A DNA stretch of 64,000 nt from Streptomyces sp. NBC_00190 (GTDB lineage Bacteria > Actinomycetota > Actinomycetes > Streptomycetales > Streptomycetaceae): assembly GCF_036203305.1 (NCBI RefSeq), contig NZ_CP108131.1, forward strand, positions 868,001 through 932,000, in the 5' to 3' direction. Position numbers and translations under genes: made by a program. This document shows positions 50,879 through 60,105 of the stretch, in pieces. Under the pieces are notes generated by a model. The model saw only the letters and a list, made by a program, of their open reading frames with translations. It did no database searches and was not told where the DNA came from. Numbering within the stretch: the first letter of the stretch is position 1; every line of letters begins with the position of its first letter.

Positions 50879-51586
50879 ATGACCGACAGCGGTGCCCCCT
50901 CCCCCGCGAAGCCACCGATCACGGTCTTCCTGCTCGACGACCACGAAGTCGTGCGCCGCGGGGTGCACGACCTGCTGGATGCCGAGCCCGACCTGACCGT
51001 GGTCGGTGAAGCGGGGACGGCCGAGCAGGCGCTGATCCGGATTCCCGCCCTGCGCCCCCAGGTGGCGATCCTGGACGTACGGCTCCAGGACGGTGACGGC
51101 GTGAGCGTGTGCCGTGAGCTGCGCGCGCGGATGCCCGGGCTGGCCTGCCTGATGCTCACGTCGTTCGACGACGAGGAGGCGCTGCTGGACGCCGTGATGG
51201 CGGGGGCTTCCGGTTACGTGCTGAAGCAGATCACCGGAACCGACCTGGTCACCGCCGTCCGTACGGTCGCAGCCGGCCAGTCCATGCTCGACCCCGGCGC
51301 CACCACGCGCCTGATGGCCCGGATGCGCGGCGAGGTATCCGAGGAGGAGCAGGTCCCCGGGCTTCCCGGCTTCACCGACCGGGAGAAGGAGATCCTCGTC
51401 ATGGTCAGCGAGGGGCTCACCAACCGGGAGATCGGCAAGCGGCTGTACCTCGCCGAGAAAACGGTCAAGAACATCATCTCGCGGCTGCTCACCAAGCTCG
51501 GTGTGGAGCGTCGTGTCCAGGCCGCCGTCATCGCCAGTCACGCGCTGACCCCGCCGAGCCGGCATCCCGTCCCGGCCGCCGAATAG
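50879..51586 (+). CDS. NarL/DosR-family response regulator
   Basis: A 235-residue regulator. The receiver domain includes VFLLDDHEVVRRGVHDLLDAEPDLTVVGEAGT, the phospho-Asp in VAILDVRLQDGDG, and a switch Lys in GYVLKQITGTD. The LuxR-type C-domain reads FTDREKEILVMVSEGLTNREIGKRLYLAEKTVKNIISRLLTKLGVERR. It resembles DevR/DosR and Streptomyces OsdR. The palindrome at 50788 lies in its own promoter region, and this protein is a good candidate to bind the island motif. Confidence 0.9.
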   Translation: MTDSGAPSPAKPPITVFLLDDHEVVRRGVHDLLDAEPDLTVVGEAGTAEQALIRIPALRPQVAILDVRLQDGDGVSVCRELRARMPGLACLMLTSFDDEEALLDAVMAGASGYVLKQITGTDLVTAVRTVAAGQSMLDPGATTRLMARMRGEVSEEEQVPGLPGFTDREKEILVMVSEGLTNREIGKRLYLAEKTVKNIISRLLTKLGVERRVQAAVIASHALTPPSRHPVPAAE

Positions 51587-51682
51587 CCGGCGTCCGGAGG
51601 GCGTCCCGGCAGGTGGGTCGGGCGGGCGGGGCACACCGTACAGTCGCGTGCCCCGCCCTCCTGCCCGCCCGCCCCGGAACGG

Positions 51683-52558
51683 TCAGGGGTGCGGGACCAC
51701 CGCGACCGGGCAGGCCGAGTGGTGCAGGACGGCATGGGCCACGGATCCGATGCGCATCCCCATCGACGACTCGCGGGACCGGCGCCCGACGACGAGGAGC
51801 TGGGCGTCCGAGGCGGCCGACAGCAGTACGTGGCCCGCGCTGCCCTGCTCCACGTGCGCAAGGGTCTCCACCTCGGGGTACCTCAGCCGCCACGGCTCCA
51901 GCGCCTGCTCCAGCGCGGCCGTTTCGTACGGCTCCAGGCCGCCGAACCGGTCGGCGATCCACATCGATCCGGGGCTGTAGCCGTAGACCGGGGGCAGGCT
52001 CCAGGCGCGGACGGCGCGGAGCGGGACCTTGCGGGCGGCCGCTGCCTCGAAGGCGATCCGGAGTACTTCGGCGGACTCCTCCACACCGCCCTGCTGGCCG
52101 ACGACGACCTCCCCCTCCTCCGGCAGGGCCACGGGCCTCCCGTGCGCGGAGCGGACGGAGACGATGGGGCACTCGGCGGCGGCGATCACCTGTCGGCCGT
52201 AGGAGCCCAGCAGGAAGCCGGCCAGGGCGCCGTGCCCACGCGTTCCGAGAACGAGCATCTCCGCGCCCTTGGCGGCGTGCAGCAGGGCCGGCACGGGCAC
52301 GTCGGAGAACACTTCCGCGGTGAGGGTGAGACCCGGGTACCGGTGGACGAGCTCGCCCTCGGCCTGCTTCAGGATGTCGTCGGCGCGCCGGGCTTCGGCG
52401 TCGCGGTCCTGGACCAGCGGGAGTTCGAGCGGTTGCCACAGCCAGGCGTGGACCACGTGCAGGGGCAGGTCACGCCGTACGGCTTCGCGCGCGGCCCAGT
52501 CCGCCGCGGCCCGGCTTTCCGGGGTTCCGTCCACTCCGGCAACGAGGGTGCGCTTCAC
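51683..52558 (-). CDS. Tandem universal stress protein
   Basis: A 291-residue protein with two USP domains. Domain 1 begins TLVAGVDGTPESRAAADWAAREAVRRD and ends LVLGTRGHGALAGFLLGSYGRQV, with a full G-x2-G-x9-GS ATP loop. Domain 2 begins VVVGQQGGVEESAEVLRIAFEAAAAR and ends VVGRRSRESSMGMRIGSVAHAVL, also with a GS ending. It probably binds ATP and acts in stress survival. It is divergent from the phosphoketolase gene; the palindromes at 52682-52716 lie 124 bp or more upstream. Confidence 0.9.
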   Translation of the reverse strand: MKRTLVAGVDGTPESRAAADWAAREAVRRDLPLHVVHAWLWQPLELPLVQDRDAEARRADDILKQAEGELVHRYPGLTLTAEVFSDVPVPALLHAAKGAEMLVLGTRGHGALAGFLLGSYGRQVIAAAECPIVSVRSAHGRPVALPEEGEVVVGQQGGVEESAEVLRIAFEAAAARKVPLRAVRAWSLPPVYGYSPGSMWIADRFGGLEPYETAALEQALEPWRLRYPEVETLAHVEQGSAGHVLLSAASDAQLLVVGRRSRESSMGMRIGSVAHAVLHHSACPVAVVPHP

Positions 52559-52681
52559 AGGTCTGTCCTCCGTACTGATGCCGGGGCATCGGGGTCGGCC
52601 GGCAGGGGGTGAGCGGCACCGGCCGGGGGAAGAACCGGCGCCGCTGAACCCACCATCGCCGTGACGGGACGTGCCGCACAG

Positions 52682-52716
52682 GGGCCGACAGTCCCTCCCC
52701 CAGGGCCGGTCCTCCC
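52682..52716. promoter_or_regulatory. Tandem island palindromes before phosphoketolase
   Basis: GGGCCG-AC-AGTCCC at 52682-52695 and GGGCCG-GT-CCTCCC at 52703-52716, 21 bp apart. They lie between the divergent universal stress and phosphoketolase genes, 85-119 bp before the phosphoketolase ATG. Confidence 0.6.
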
Positions 52717-52800
52717 CTCCCGGCAGAAGCGGGGTTCGCGCAGGGTGTCGGCATCGGCTCAGTCGACGAACGTCCCGGACCGCCGCACGGAGGAGCGGAC

Positions 52801-55161
52801 ATGACCGCGTACCCCATCCCGGAGCTCGACGCCCACTGGCGCGCCGCCAACTACCTCGCGGCCGGCCAGATCTACCTCATGGACAACCCGCTCCTGACCG
52901 AACCCCTGCGGCCGGAGCACATCAAGCCGCGGCTGCTCGGCCACTGGGGCACCTCGCCCGGCCTCAACCTCGTCCACACCCATCTGAACCGCGTCGTCAA
53001 GGACCGGTCGCTGGACGCCCTGTGCGTCTGGGGCCCGGGCCACGGCGGACCCGCCGTCCTCGCCAACTCCTGGCTGGAGGGCACGTACACCGAGACCTAC
53101 CCGGGCGTGACCCGGGACGCGACCGGCATGGGGACGCTGTTCCGGCAGTTCTCGTTCCCGGGTGGAGTGCCGAGCCATGTGGCGCCCGAGACCCCCGGCT
53201 CCATCCACGAGGGCGGCGAGCTCGGATACGCCCTCGCGCACGCCTACGGAGCGGCCTTCGACCATCCCGGCCTGCTGGTCGCCTGCGTCATCGGCGACGG
53301 CGAAGCCGAAACGGGACCACTGGCCGCGTCCTGGCACTCGAACAAGTTCCTCGACCCGGTCCACGACGGGGCCGTCCTGCCGGTCCTGCACCTCAACGGC
53401 TACAAGATCGCCAACCCCGCGGTGCTGTCCCGGATCCCCGAAGCCGAGCTCGACGCCCTGCTGCGCGGCTACGGCCACGACCCGCTGTACGTCACCGGCA
53501 GCGACCCGGCCCTCGTCCACCAGGCCATGGCCCGCGCGATGGACCATGCCCTCGACCGCATCGCGCTCATCCAACGGGAAGCGCGGACCGCGGGCTCGGA
53601 TCCGGGGCGGGAATACGCGCGCTGGCCGATGATCGTCCTGCGTACCCCCAAGGGCTGGACCGGCCCGGCGACCGTCGACGGAGAGCCCGTCGAGGGCACC
53701 TGGCGGGCCCACCAGGTCCCGCTCGCCGGGGTGCGGGAGAACCCTGAGCACCTGAGGCAGCTGGAGGACTGGCTGCGCTCGTACCGGCCGCAGGAGCTCT
53801 TCGACGCCGAGGGCCGGCCGACGGCGCAGGTCCTGGCCTGTGTCCCGGACGGCGAGCGCCGCCTGGGCGCCGTCCCGTACGCGAACGGGGGTCGGCTGCT
53901 CCGTCCGCTGCCGCTTCCCCCGCTCGACGCGTACGCCGTCCCCGTCGACAAGCCGGGCGGCACGCTCCACGAACCGACCCGCGTGCTGGGACACTTCCTC
54001 AGCCGGATCATGCGCGACACCGCCGAGCGGCGGGACTTCAGGGTCGTCGGACCGGACGAGACCGCGTCCAACCGGCTGGACGACCTGTACGAGGTCACCG
54101 GCAAGGCCTGGCAGGGCAGCACGGAGGCCACGGACCGGAACCTGTCGCGGGACGGACGGGTCATGGAGATCCTCTCCGAACACGTCTGCCAGGGCTGGCT
54201 GGAGGGCTACCTCCTCACCGGCCGGCACGGCCTCTTCTCCACGTACGAGGCCTTCGCCCACATCGTCGACTCCATGGCCGGCCAGCACGTCAAGTGGCTG
54301 AAGACCGCACGCGCCCTGCCCTGGCGGGCCCCGGTGGCGTCCCTGAACTACCTGCTCACCTCACACGTCTGGCGCCAGGACAACAACGGCTTCTCCCACC
54401 AGGACCCCGGCTTCGTGGACCACGTCCTCAACAAGAGCCCCGAGGTCGTGCGGGTCTACCTGCCGCCGGACGCCAACACCCTGCTCGCCGTGGCCGATCA
54501 CGCCCTGCGCAGCCTCGACCAGGTCAATGTGATCGTCGCCGGGAAACAGCCCTCCTTCGACTGGCTGCCCGTCGACGAGGCCCGCGTCCACGTCGCGCGG
54601 GGTGCGGGCGTCTGGGAATGGGCGGGAACCGACCACGGCACCGGCGAGCCGGACGTGGTGCTCGCCTGCGCCGGTGACGTACCCACCATGGAAACCCTCG
54701 CCGCCGCGGCCCTGCTCCGCGAGCACCTGCCCGCGCTCGCGGTCCGGGTCGTCAACGTCGTCGACATCGCACGGCTCATGCCCCGGGAACAGCATCCGCA
54801 CGGAATGACGGACACCGAGTACGACGCCCTGTTCACGCCCGACAAGCCGGTGATCTTCGCGTACCACGGCTATCCCTGGCTGATCCACCGGCTCGCCTAC
54901 CGCCGCACCGGCCACCCGCACCTGCACGTGCGCGGCTACAAGGAGTCGGGGACCACGACCACCCCCTTCGACATGGTCGTCCGTAACGACCTCGACCGGT
55001 ACCGGCTCGTCATGGACGTCATCGACCGCGTCCCCGGGCTCGCGGGCCGCGCGGAGGGGCTGCGTCAGGCCATGGCGGACCGGCGCATCCGCCACCACGA
55101 CTGGATCCGCGCCCACGGCACCGACCTGCCGGAGATCACCGACTGGTCCTGGCCCTACTGA
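52801..55161 (+). CDS. xfp: Phosphoketolase (xylulose 5-phosphate/fructose 6-phosphate)
   Basis: A 786-residue thiamine-diphosphate enzyme that cleaves xylulose 5-phosphate or fructose 6-phosphate to acetyl-phosphate plus a shorter sugar phosphate. Family features are [29 protein letters not shown], the ThDP motif [19 protein letters not shown], and late [17 protein letters not shown]. It allows ATP production by acetate kinase when respiration is limited, which fits a hypoxia island. Tandem island palindromes precede it. Its last 7 bases overlap the convergent ion channel gene. Confidence 0.95.
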   Translation: MTAYPIPELDAHWRAANYLAAGQIYLMDNPLLTEPLRPEHIKPRLLGHWGTSPGLNLVHTHLNRVVKDRSLDALCVWGPGHGGPAVLANSWLEGTYTETYPGVTRDATGMGTLFRQFSFPGGVPSHVAPETPGSIHEGGELGYALAHAYGAAFDHPGLLVACVIGDGEAETGPLAASWHSNKFLDPVHDGAVLPVLHLNGYKIANPAVLSRIPEAELDALLRGYGHDPLYVTGSDPALVHQAMARAMDHALDRIALIQREARTAGSDPGREYARWPMIVLRTPKGWTGPATVDGEPVEGTWRAHQVPLAGVRENPEHLRQLEDWLRSYRPQELFDAEGRPTAQVLACVPDGERRLGAVPYANGGRLLRPLPLPPLDAYAVPVDKPGGTLHEPTRVLGHFLSRIMRDTAERRDFRVVGPDETASNRLDDLYEVTGKAWQGSTEATDRNLSRDGRVMEILSEHVCQGWLEGYLLTGRHGLFSTYEAFAHIVDSMAGQHVKWLKTARALPWRAPVASLNYLLTSHVWRQDNNGFSHQDPGFVDHVLNKSPEVVRVYLPPDANTLLAVADHALRSLDQVNVIVAGKQPSFDWLPVDEARVHVARGAGVWEWAGTDHGTGEPDVVLACAGDVPTMETLAAAALLREHLPALAVRVVNVVDIARLMPREQHPHGMTDTEYDALFTPDKPVIFAYHGYPWLIHRLAYRRTGHPHLHVRGYKESGTTTTPFDMVVRNDLDRYRLVMDVIDRVPGLAGRAEGLRQAMADRRIRHHDWIRAHGTDLPEITDWSWPY

Positions 55162-56051
55162 TGAGCGCGGGATTCGTCCGCGCCCGCCCGGCGCCCGTGA
55201 TCGCGCGCGAAGGCGTCGAGCGTCTGCCGCAGCGGACCGTGGGTGTGCAGGAAGCGCTGGTCCAGGATGTCGGCGAGGTCTTCGAGCGCGGTGTGCAGCA
55301 CGGCGCCGGCGAGCCGGGCATCCGGGTGGTGGGCGCCCGCGGCCTGATCGGCGAGGTCCAGGGCGTAGCCGATCTGGTGGGCGAGGGAGGTCCGGTCGTC
55401 GACGTCGTGGAAGTAGTAGGACTCCGCGTACTGGAGGAAATCGACCGCGACGACGGAGAACTGCGCGGCGAGGCTGTCCAGCATGGTGGCCCCGGCAGGG
55501 GAGTCCACCTGCTCCCCCGACGGACGGGTCCGGCGGAGGTGGGAGAGCCGCAGCGCCAGGGCCCGCCGCCGTGCCAGCGCCGGATAGATCCCCAGGATCC
55601 AGGAAACCGTCGCGGTCAGCAGGACGAAGCCGACCAGGGCTTCCGCGGGGCCGAAGACGCGCAGCCATCCCTCGGCGGGCGCGATGTCCCCGAGGCCCAG
55701 TGTGGAAGCGGTGACCAGGGAGAGGTACACGGCGTCCAGCAGGCTCCCGTACTCGGCGGGGCGGAGCCCGCCCGCGTAGACGAACCCGTCGGGCACGTGC
55801 GGCCAGTAGACCAGCGCCCAGCCCGCGACCACCGTCACGGCCCACAGCCCGACGACCGACACCATGGCGAGCGGGCCGGCGAGCCCGGAAGCCCCGCGCC
55901 GGGAGGTGAAGACGGGGGCGAGCCGCCACAGCGTGGTCATGACCAGGCGGCTCAGCCCCCCGTGGCGCGTCGGATGCCACAGGGTGTGGAACACATCCCG
56001 CAGGACGAACAACACCAGGGCCGCGCCCGCGACCGACACCAGCCACTCCAT
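55155..56051 (-). CDS. Two-pore-helix potassium channel-like protein
   Basis: A 298-residue membrane protein with an N-terminal helix, a central pair of helices around a pore loop, and a soluble C-terminal domain. The pore segment [35 protein letters not shown] matches an ion-channel P-loop, with TLGLGD replacing the canonical TVGYGD filter. Ion selectivity may therefore differ from K+. It is divergent from the cNMP-binding gene, and the palindrome at 56169 lies 118 bp upstream. Confidence 0.82.
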   Translation of the reverse strand: MEWLVSVAGAALVLFVLRDVFHTLWHPTRHGGLSRLVMTTLWRLAPVFTSRRGASGLAGPLAMVSVVGLWAVTVVAGWALVYWPHVPDGFVYAGGLRPAEYGSLLDAVYLSLVTASTLGLGDIAPAEGWLRVFGPAEALVGFVLLTATVSWILGIYPALARRRALALRLSHLRRTRPSGEQVDSPAGATMLDSLAAQFSVVAVDFLQYAESYYFHDVDDRTSLAHQIGYALDLADQAAGAHHPDARLAGAVLHTALEDLADILDQRFLHTHGPLRQTLDAFARDHGRRAGADESRAHQ

Positions 56052-56129
56052 CCGGCACCCTTCGTCCCGTCGCACCCCACCCTCAGGCTCCCGTACCACC
56101 CCCTCCACGCGACGGAGCCCGCGCCGTAC

Positions 56130-56156
56130 GTCGGCCGTCGGCCGTCGGCCGTCGGC
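56130..56156. repeat. Tandem 7-base repeat, about four copies of GTCGGCC
   Basis: GTCGGCC is repeated three times in full and once short of its last base, just upstream of two island palindromes between the ion channel and cNMP genes. It may be a slippage site. Confidence 0.7.
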
Positions 56157-56168
56157 GAGGCGGGCACG

Positions 56169-56182
56169 GGGCCGAAGGACCC
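56169..56182. promoter_or_regulatory. Island palindrome (ion channel side)
   Basis: GGGCCG-AA-GGACCC, 118 bp upstream of the ion channel start, 31 bp from the next copy. Confidence 0.58.
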
Positions 56183-56199
56183 CCTCGGCGGCCCATTGA

Positions 56200-56213
56200 G
56201 GGCCGGTCGGCCC
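56200..56213. promoter_or_regulatory. Island palindrome (cNMP gene side)
   Basis: GGGCCG-GT-CGGCCC, perfect arms, ending 58 bp before the cNMP-binding gene start. Confidence 0.65.
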
Positions 56214-56271
56214 ATCCCGGGACGCGCCGCGGCCTCGGATACTGAGAACGGACTCGCACGAGGAGGCCCCC

Positions 56272-56736
56272 ATGACCACACAATCCCCCACACGGATCGC
56301 CGCCGCGCTGTCGGCCGAGTACCGCACCCGGCTGATGAGCATGGGCAGGGAAGTCGACTTCCCCGATGGGGCCCGGCTCTTCAACGAAGGAGGCCATGCG
56401 GATCGGTTCTGGATCGTGCGGACGGGCGTCGTCGCCCTCGACGTCCATGTGCCCGGCAAAAAGGCGGCCGTGATCGACAATCTCGGTCCCGGCGAGCTGG
56501 TGGGCTGTTCCTGGATGCTGGCGCCGCACCGGTGGCGGCTGGGCGCGGAGGCGACGACGCCCGTGCGCACGCACGAATTCGACGCGGCTGCCGTGCTGGC
56601 GCTGATGGAAGCCGATCCCGCTTTCGGCGCCGCGATCGGGCATTGGGTCGCCCAGGTGCTCGCCCACAGGCTCCACGCCGCCCGTGTCCGGCTTCTCGAT
56701 CTGTACGCCCCGTACGGCAGCGGCACCCACCTGTGA
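56272..56736 (+). CDS. Cyclic-nucleotide-binding domain protein without DNA-binding domain
   Basis: A 154-residue protein consisting of one Crp/Fnr-type beta-roll: MGREVDFPDGARLFNEGGHADRFWIVRTGVVALDVHVPGKKAAVIDNLGPGELVGCSWML. The sequence ends after the dimerisation helix (AQVLAHRLHAARVRLLDLY) without the helix-turn-helix of Crp, so it is unlikely to bind DNA alone. The PGELVG segment corresponds to the phosphate-binding cassette but lacks the usual Arg, so cAMP binding is doubtful. Next gene is a CBS-BON protein, 51 bases away. Confidence 0.82.
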   Translation: MTTQSPTRIAAALSAEYRTRLMSMGREVDFPDGARLFNEGGHADRFWIVRTGVVALDVHVPGKKAAVIDNLGPGELVGCSWMLAPHRWRLGAEATTPVRTHEFDAAAVLALMEADPAFGAAIGHWVAQVLAHRLHAARVRLLDLYAPYGSGTHL

Positions 56737-56787
56737 GTACCTCGGCACGCAGGTCCGCGACACCCCGAAGAGTGTGAGGAGCACGCG

Positions 56788-57453
56788 ATGCCCGCCTCCC
56801 GATACACCGTGAGCGACGTCATGAGCCACACGGCCGTGGCCATCGGCCGCGAGGCCTCGTACAAGGAGATCGTCGAGCTCATGCAGCAGTGGAAGGTCAG
56901 CGCCGTCCCCGTCCTGGAGGGCGAGGGCCGCGTCGTCGGGGTGGTCTCCGAGGCCGATCTGCTGCCGAAGGAGGAGTTCCGGCGGGACGACCCCCGGCTT
57001 CCCGATCAGCTGGAGGAGGCGGCCAAGGCCGGGGGTGTGCTGGCCGAGGAGCTGATGTCGAGCCCGGCCGTGACCGTGCACCCCGACGCCACCATCGCCG
57101 AGGCGGCGCGGATCATGGCCCGCAAGCGCGTGAAGCGCCTTCCCGTCGTGAACGCCGAGGGAATGCTGGAGGGCATTGTGAGCAGGAGCGATCTGCTCAA
57201 GGTGTTCCTGCGTCCGGACGAGGAGATCGAAGAGGAGATCCGCGACGCGGTTCTCGCCGAGCTCGCTCCCCCGGTACACGTGGAGGCATCGGTACGGGAC
57301 GGCGTCGTCACCCTCCGCGGATCGCTCCGTGACCGCGCCCTGGTGCCGCTGATGGCCCGCGCCGTCCGCGCCGTCGAGGGTGTCGTGGACGTCCAGATGG
57401 AAGTGGTGGACGTCCGTACGCAAGGGGAGGGACAGGCCGCCGAAGCAGTCTGA
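56788..57453 (+). CDS. CBS-pair plus BON domain protein
   Basis: A 221-residue protein. Two CBS motifs (VSDVMSHTAVAIGREASYKEIVELMQQWKVSAVPVLEGEGRVVGVVSEADLLPKEEF and AEELMSSPAVTVHPDATIAEAARIMARKRVKRLPVVNAEGMLEGIVSRSDLLKVFL) are followed by a BON domain (VHVEASVRDGVVTLRGSLRDRALVPLMARAVRAVEGVVDVQ). It lies 51 bases after the cNMP-binding gene, probably in one transcript. Both bind nucleotides by family, so the pair may sense energy state together. Confidence 0.9.
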   Translation: MPASRYTVSDVMSHTAVAIGREASYKEIVELMQQWKVSAVPVLEGEGRVVGVVSEADLLPKEEFRRDDPRLPDQLEEAAKAGGVLAEELMSSPAVTVHPDATIAEAARIMARKRVKRLPVVNAEGMLEGIVSRSDLLKVFLRPDEEIEEEIRDAVLAELAPPVHVEASVRDGVVTLRGSLRDRALVPLMARAVRAVEGVVDVQMEVVDVRTQGEGQAAEAV

Positions 57454-57565
57454 GGTCACCGCTCCGAGCCGCCTTGCCCCCGGGTGCGCCACGAGGTGCA
57501 TGTGTCCGCTCCCTGCGACAATTCGTACGAGACGTACGCAGAGCGGATCGACCACAGGGGCGTAC

Positions 57566-58282
57566 ATGTCCGACGCACCGGCGGCCTCGGCCGCGGGGCC
57601 CATCAAGGTCTTCCTCCTGGACGACCACGAGGTCGTACGCCGCGGCCTGCACGACCTGCTGGACGCGGAGCCCGACATCGTGGTCGTCGGCGAGGCGTCC
57701 ACCGCCGAACAGGCGCTGGCCCGCGGGCCGGCGCTGCGCCCGGACGTCGCCGTGCTCGACGTCCGGCTGCCCGACGGCGACGGCATCACCGTGTGCCGTG
57801 AGCTGCGCTCGCACATGCCGGAACTGGCCTGCCTGATGCTGACCTCGTTCGACGACGAGGACGCGCTGCTCGACGCGATCATGGCCGGGGCGGCCGGCTA
57901 CGTCCTCAAGCAGATCAAGGGGTCCGACCTGGTCTCCGCCGTACGGACGGTCGCGACGGGGCAGTCGATGCTGGACCCGGCGACGACCGCCCGCCTGATG
58001 CACTCCCTGAGGGACCCGGAGACCGCGAGAGCGCCGCAGGACGCCCGGCTGGCCGCCCTCTCGGAGCGGGAACGTTCCGTGCTCGAACTGATCGGCGAGG
58101 GCCTCACGAACGCCCAGATCGCCAAGCGGCTGTACCTGTCCGAGAAGACGGTCAAGAACCACATCTCCCGGCTGCTCGGCAAGCTGGGTGTGGAGCGCCG
58201 GGTGCAGGCCGCCGTCATCGCCGCCCAGGTCCACGAGCACGAGCACGACCACGAGCGCGACCGCGGCAAGGGTCAGCGCTGA
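57566..58282 (+). CDS. NarL/DosR-family response regulator (second copy)
   Basis: A 238-residue regulator closely similar to that at 50879: VFLLDDHEVVRRGLHDLLDAEPDIVVVGEAST, phospho-Asp in VAVLDVRLPDGDG, and LuxR HTH LSERERSVLELIGEGLTNAQIAKRLYLSEKTVKNHISRLLGKLGVERR. The C-terminus is extended by a His/Glu/Asp-rich tail (HEHEHDHERDRG), a possible metal-binding end. It overlaps the convergent kinase gene by 10 bases, so each pair shares a 3' end. I found no island palindrome in its upstream region. Confidence 0.9.
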   Translation: MSDAPAASAAGPIKVFLLDDHEVVRRGLHDLLDAEPDIVVVGEASTAEQALARGPALRPDVAVLDVRLPDGDGITVCRELRSHMPELACLMLTSFDDEDALLDAIMAGAAGYVLKQIKGSDLVSAVRTVATGQSMLDPATTARLMHSLRDPETARAPQDARLAALSERERSVLELIGEGLTNAQIAKRLYLSEKTVKNHISRLLGKLGVERRVQAAVIAAQVHEHEHDHERDRGKGQR

Positions 58283-60012
58283 CCGGTCGCCGGCAGCGGG
58301 ACCCGCCACTCCAGCTTCGTCCCCCGGCCGGCCTGGCCGTGAGCCGATACGGTCAGCTCTCCCCCCAGCAGCTCGGCGCGCTCGGCGAGGTTGCGCAGTC
58401 CGCTGCGCCGGCCACCCTCCGGGATGCCGATCCCGTTGTCGCCGACCACGACCGTCAGGACGCCTTCGCCGACCGCGATGGAGACCTCTGCCCGGGTGGC
58501 CCGGGCGTGCCGGGCCACGTTGGCGAGTGCCTCCCTGATCACGGCGAGCACCTCGTCCGCGACCGGCGGCGGTACGTCGGTGTCGATCAGGCCTTGCATC
58601 CGCAGGGCCGGCGCGAAACCCAGCGCCGTGGCGGCCTCGTCCAGGGTCTGGACGGCGCGGAGCCTGAGCTTCGGAGCCACCGCGGACACCTCGCGCGCAC
58701 GGAGCCCGAAGATCGTGGAGCGGATGATCTTGATGGTTGCGTCCAGGTCGTCGATCGCCCGGGCCAGCCGTTCGGAGGCCTCCGGATGCTCGACGAAGCG
58801 CTGGGCGCTCTGCAGGGTCATGCCGGTGGCGAAGAGCCGCTGGATCGCCAGGTCGTGCAGGTCGCGGGCGATGCGGTCGTGGTCCTCCAGCAGGCTCATC
58901 TGTTCCGCGTCCCGGCGCCGGTCGGCGAGTTCCAGGGCCAGGGCGGCCTGGCCGGCGAAGCCGGGCAGGGCTGCGACCTCGATGCCCGCGAACGCCGGGC
59001 GGCCGTGTCTGCGGGCCAGGGCGAGGACGCCGCTCAGCTTCTCCTTGGTGCCGACGGTGACGGCCACGGCAGAGCCGAACCCCTTCCACTGCTCCGGCTG
59101 CACGGTGATCCGCTCGTCGCTCTCGACGTCGGCAACGATGATCAGCCCGGCCTCCTCGCCGACGGCGGCAGCGGCCAGGGTGCCTTCGCTGCTCGGCAGC
59201 ACGATGTCGCGATGTGTACCGGCGCCGTCCCCCAGCGCCAGCGAGCCGCGCAGCTCCCCGCTCTGGCCCAGGAGGTAGAAGACGCCGATGTCGGCGGCGG
59301 TGATGTCCCTGGCCCGCTCCAGCATGCCTTCGAGCACCTGGCTCTCGCCCGACCCGGAGAGCAGCGCGCTGGTGAATTCGGAGCTGGCGGCCAGCCAGCG
59401 CTCCCGGAGGCGGACCTCCTCGAAGAGGCGGGCGTTCTCGATGGCGATGCCGGCCGCCACCGCGAGCGTGGACAGGACCGCCTCGTCCTCCTCGTCGAAG
59501 TCGGCCCCGCCCCTCTTCTCGGTCATGTAGAGGTTGCCGAACACCTCCTCGCGGACCCGGATGGGGACGCCGAGGAAGGAGTGCATCGGGGGGTGGTGGG
59601 CCGGGAAGCCGTAGGAGGCGGGGTGCTCGGACAGTTCCGGGAGCCGGAGCGGTTCGGGGTTCCGGATGAGTTCGCCGAGGATGCCGTGGCCGGAGGGCAG
59701 GTCGCCGATCCGGGCACGGAGGTCGTCGCTGATGCCGACGGGGAGGAACTGGGCGAGCTTGCGGTCGTCGCCGATGACGCCGAGGGCCCCGTACTCCGCG
59801 TCGACCAGGACCACGGCCGCTTCGACGATGCCCCGCAGCACCTGGGGGAGGTCGAGCTCCCGGCCGACGGACATGACGGCTTCGAGGAGCCCGTTGAGCC
59901 GGTCCCGGGTGCCGCGCACTTCGTCCATGCGGACCTGGAGCTCGTCGAGCAGTTCGTCCAGCCTCAGCCGTGGGGCCTTCGGACCTACGGCGGCCTGGTC
60001 TTCCCCGCCCAT
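58273..60012 (-). CDS. GAF-domain sensor histidine kinase (DosS/OsdK-like, second copy)
   Basis: A 579-residue kinase with the same layout as that at 47929: two GAF domains, the first with SYGFPAHHPPMHSFLGVPIRVREEVFGNLYMTEKRGG, then HisKA_3 DHDRIARDLHDLAIQRLFATGMTLQS and an ATPase domain (NVARHARATRAEVSI, VVGDNGIGI). The ATG at 60012 has GGAGG 5 bases upstream; an earlier in-frame ATG at 60048 is possible. It is convergent with the response regulator at 57566 and is the most likely partner. Haem binding is inferred from the conserved His segment. Confidence 0.88.
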   Translation of the reverse strand: MGGEDQAAVGPKAPRLRLDELLDELQVRMDEVRGTRDRLNGLLEAVMSVGRELDLPQVLRGIVEAAVVLVDAEYGALGVIGDDRKLAQFLPVGISDDLRARIGDLPSGHGILGELIRNPEPLRLPELSEHPASYGFPAHHPPMHSFLGVPIRVREEVFGNLYMTEKRGGADFDEEDEAVLSTLAVAAGIAIENARLFEEVRLRERWLAASSEFTSALLSGSGESQVLEGMLERARDITAADIGVFYLLGQSGELRGSLALGDGAGTHRDIVLPSSEGTLAAAAVGEEAGLIIVADVESDERITVQPEQWKGFGSAVAVTVGTKEKLSGVLALARRHGRPAFAGIEVAALPGFAGQAALALELADRRRDAEQMSLLEDHDRIARDLHDLAIQRLFATGMTLQSAQRFVEHPEASERLARAIDDLDATIKIIRSTIFGLRAREVSAVAPKLRLRAVQTLDEAATALGFAPALRMQGLIDTDVPPPVADEVLAVIREALANVARHARATRAEVSIAVGEGVLTVVVGDNGIGIPEGGRRSGLRNLAERAELLGGELTVSAHGQAGRGTKLEWRVPLPATGQR

Positions 60013-60105
60013 GCGTACCTCCAGCGGCGCCCAGGGGGAATGCACCATGCCTCGATTCCCACCGTAGCCCCGGGCCGCCGTACCCGCTCAGGATGGCGGG
60101 AGGTC

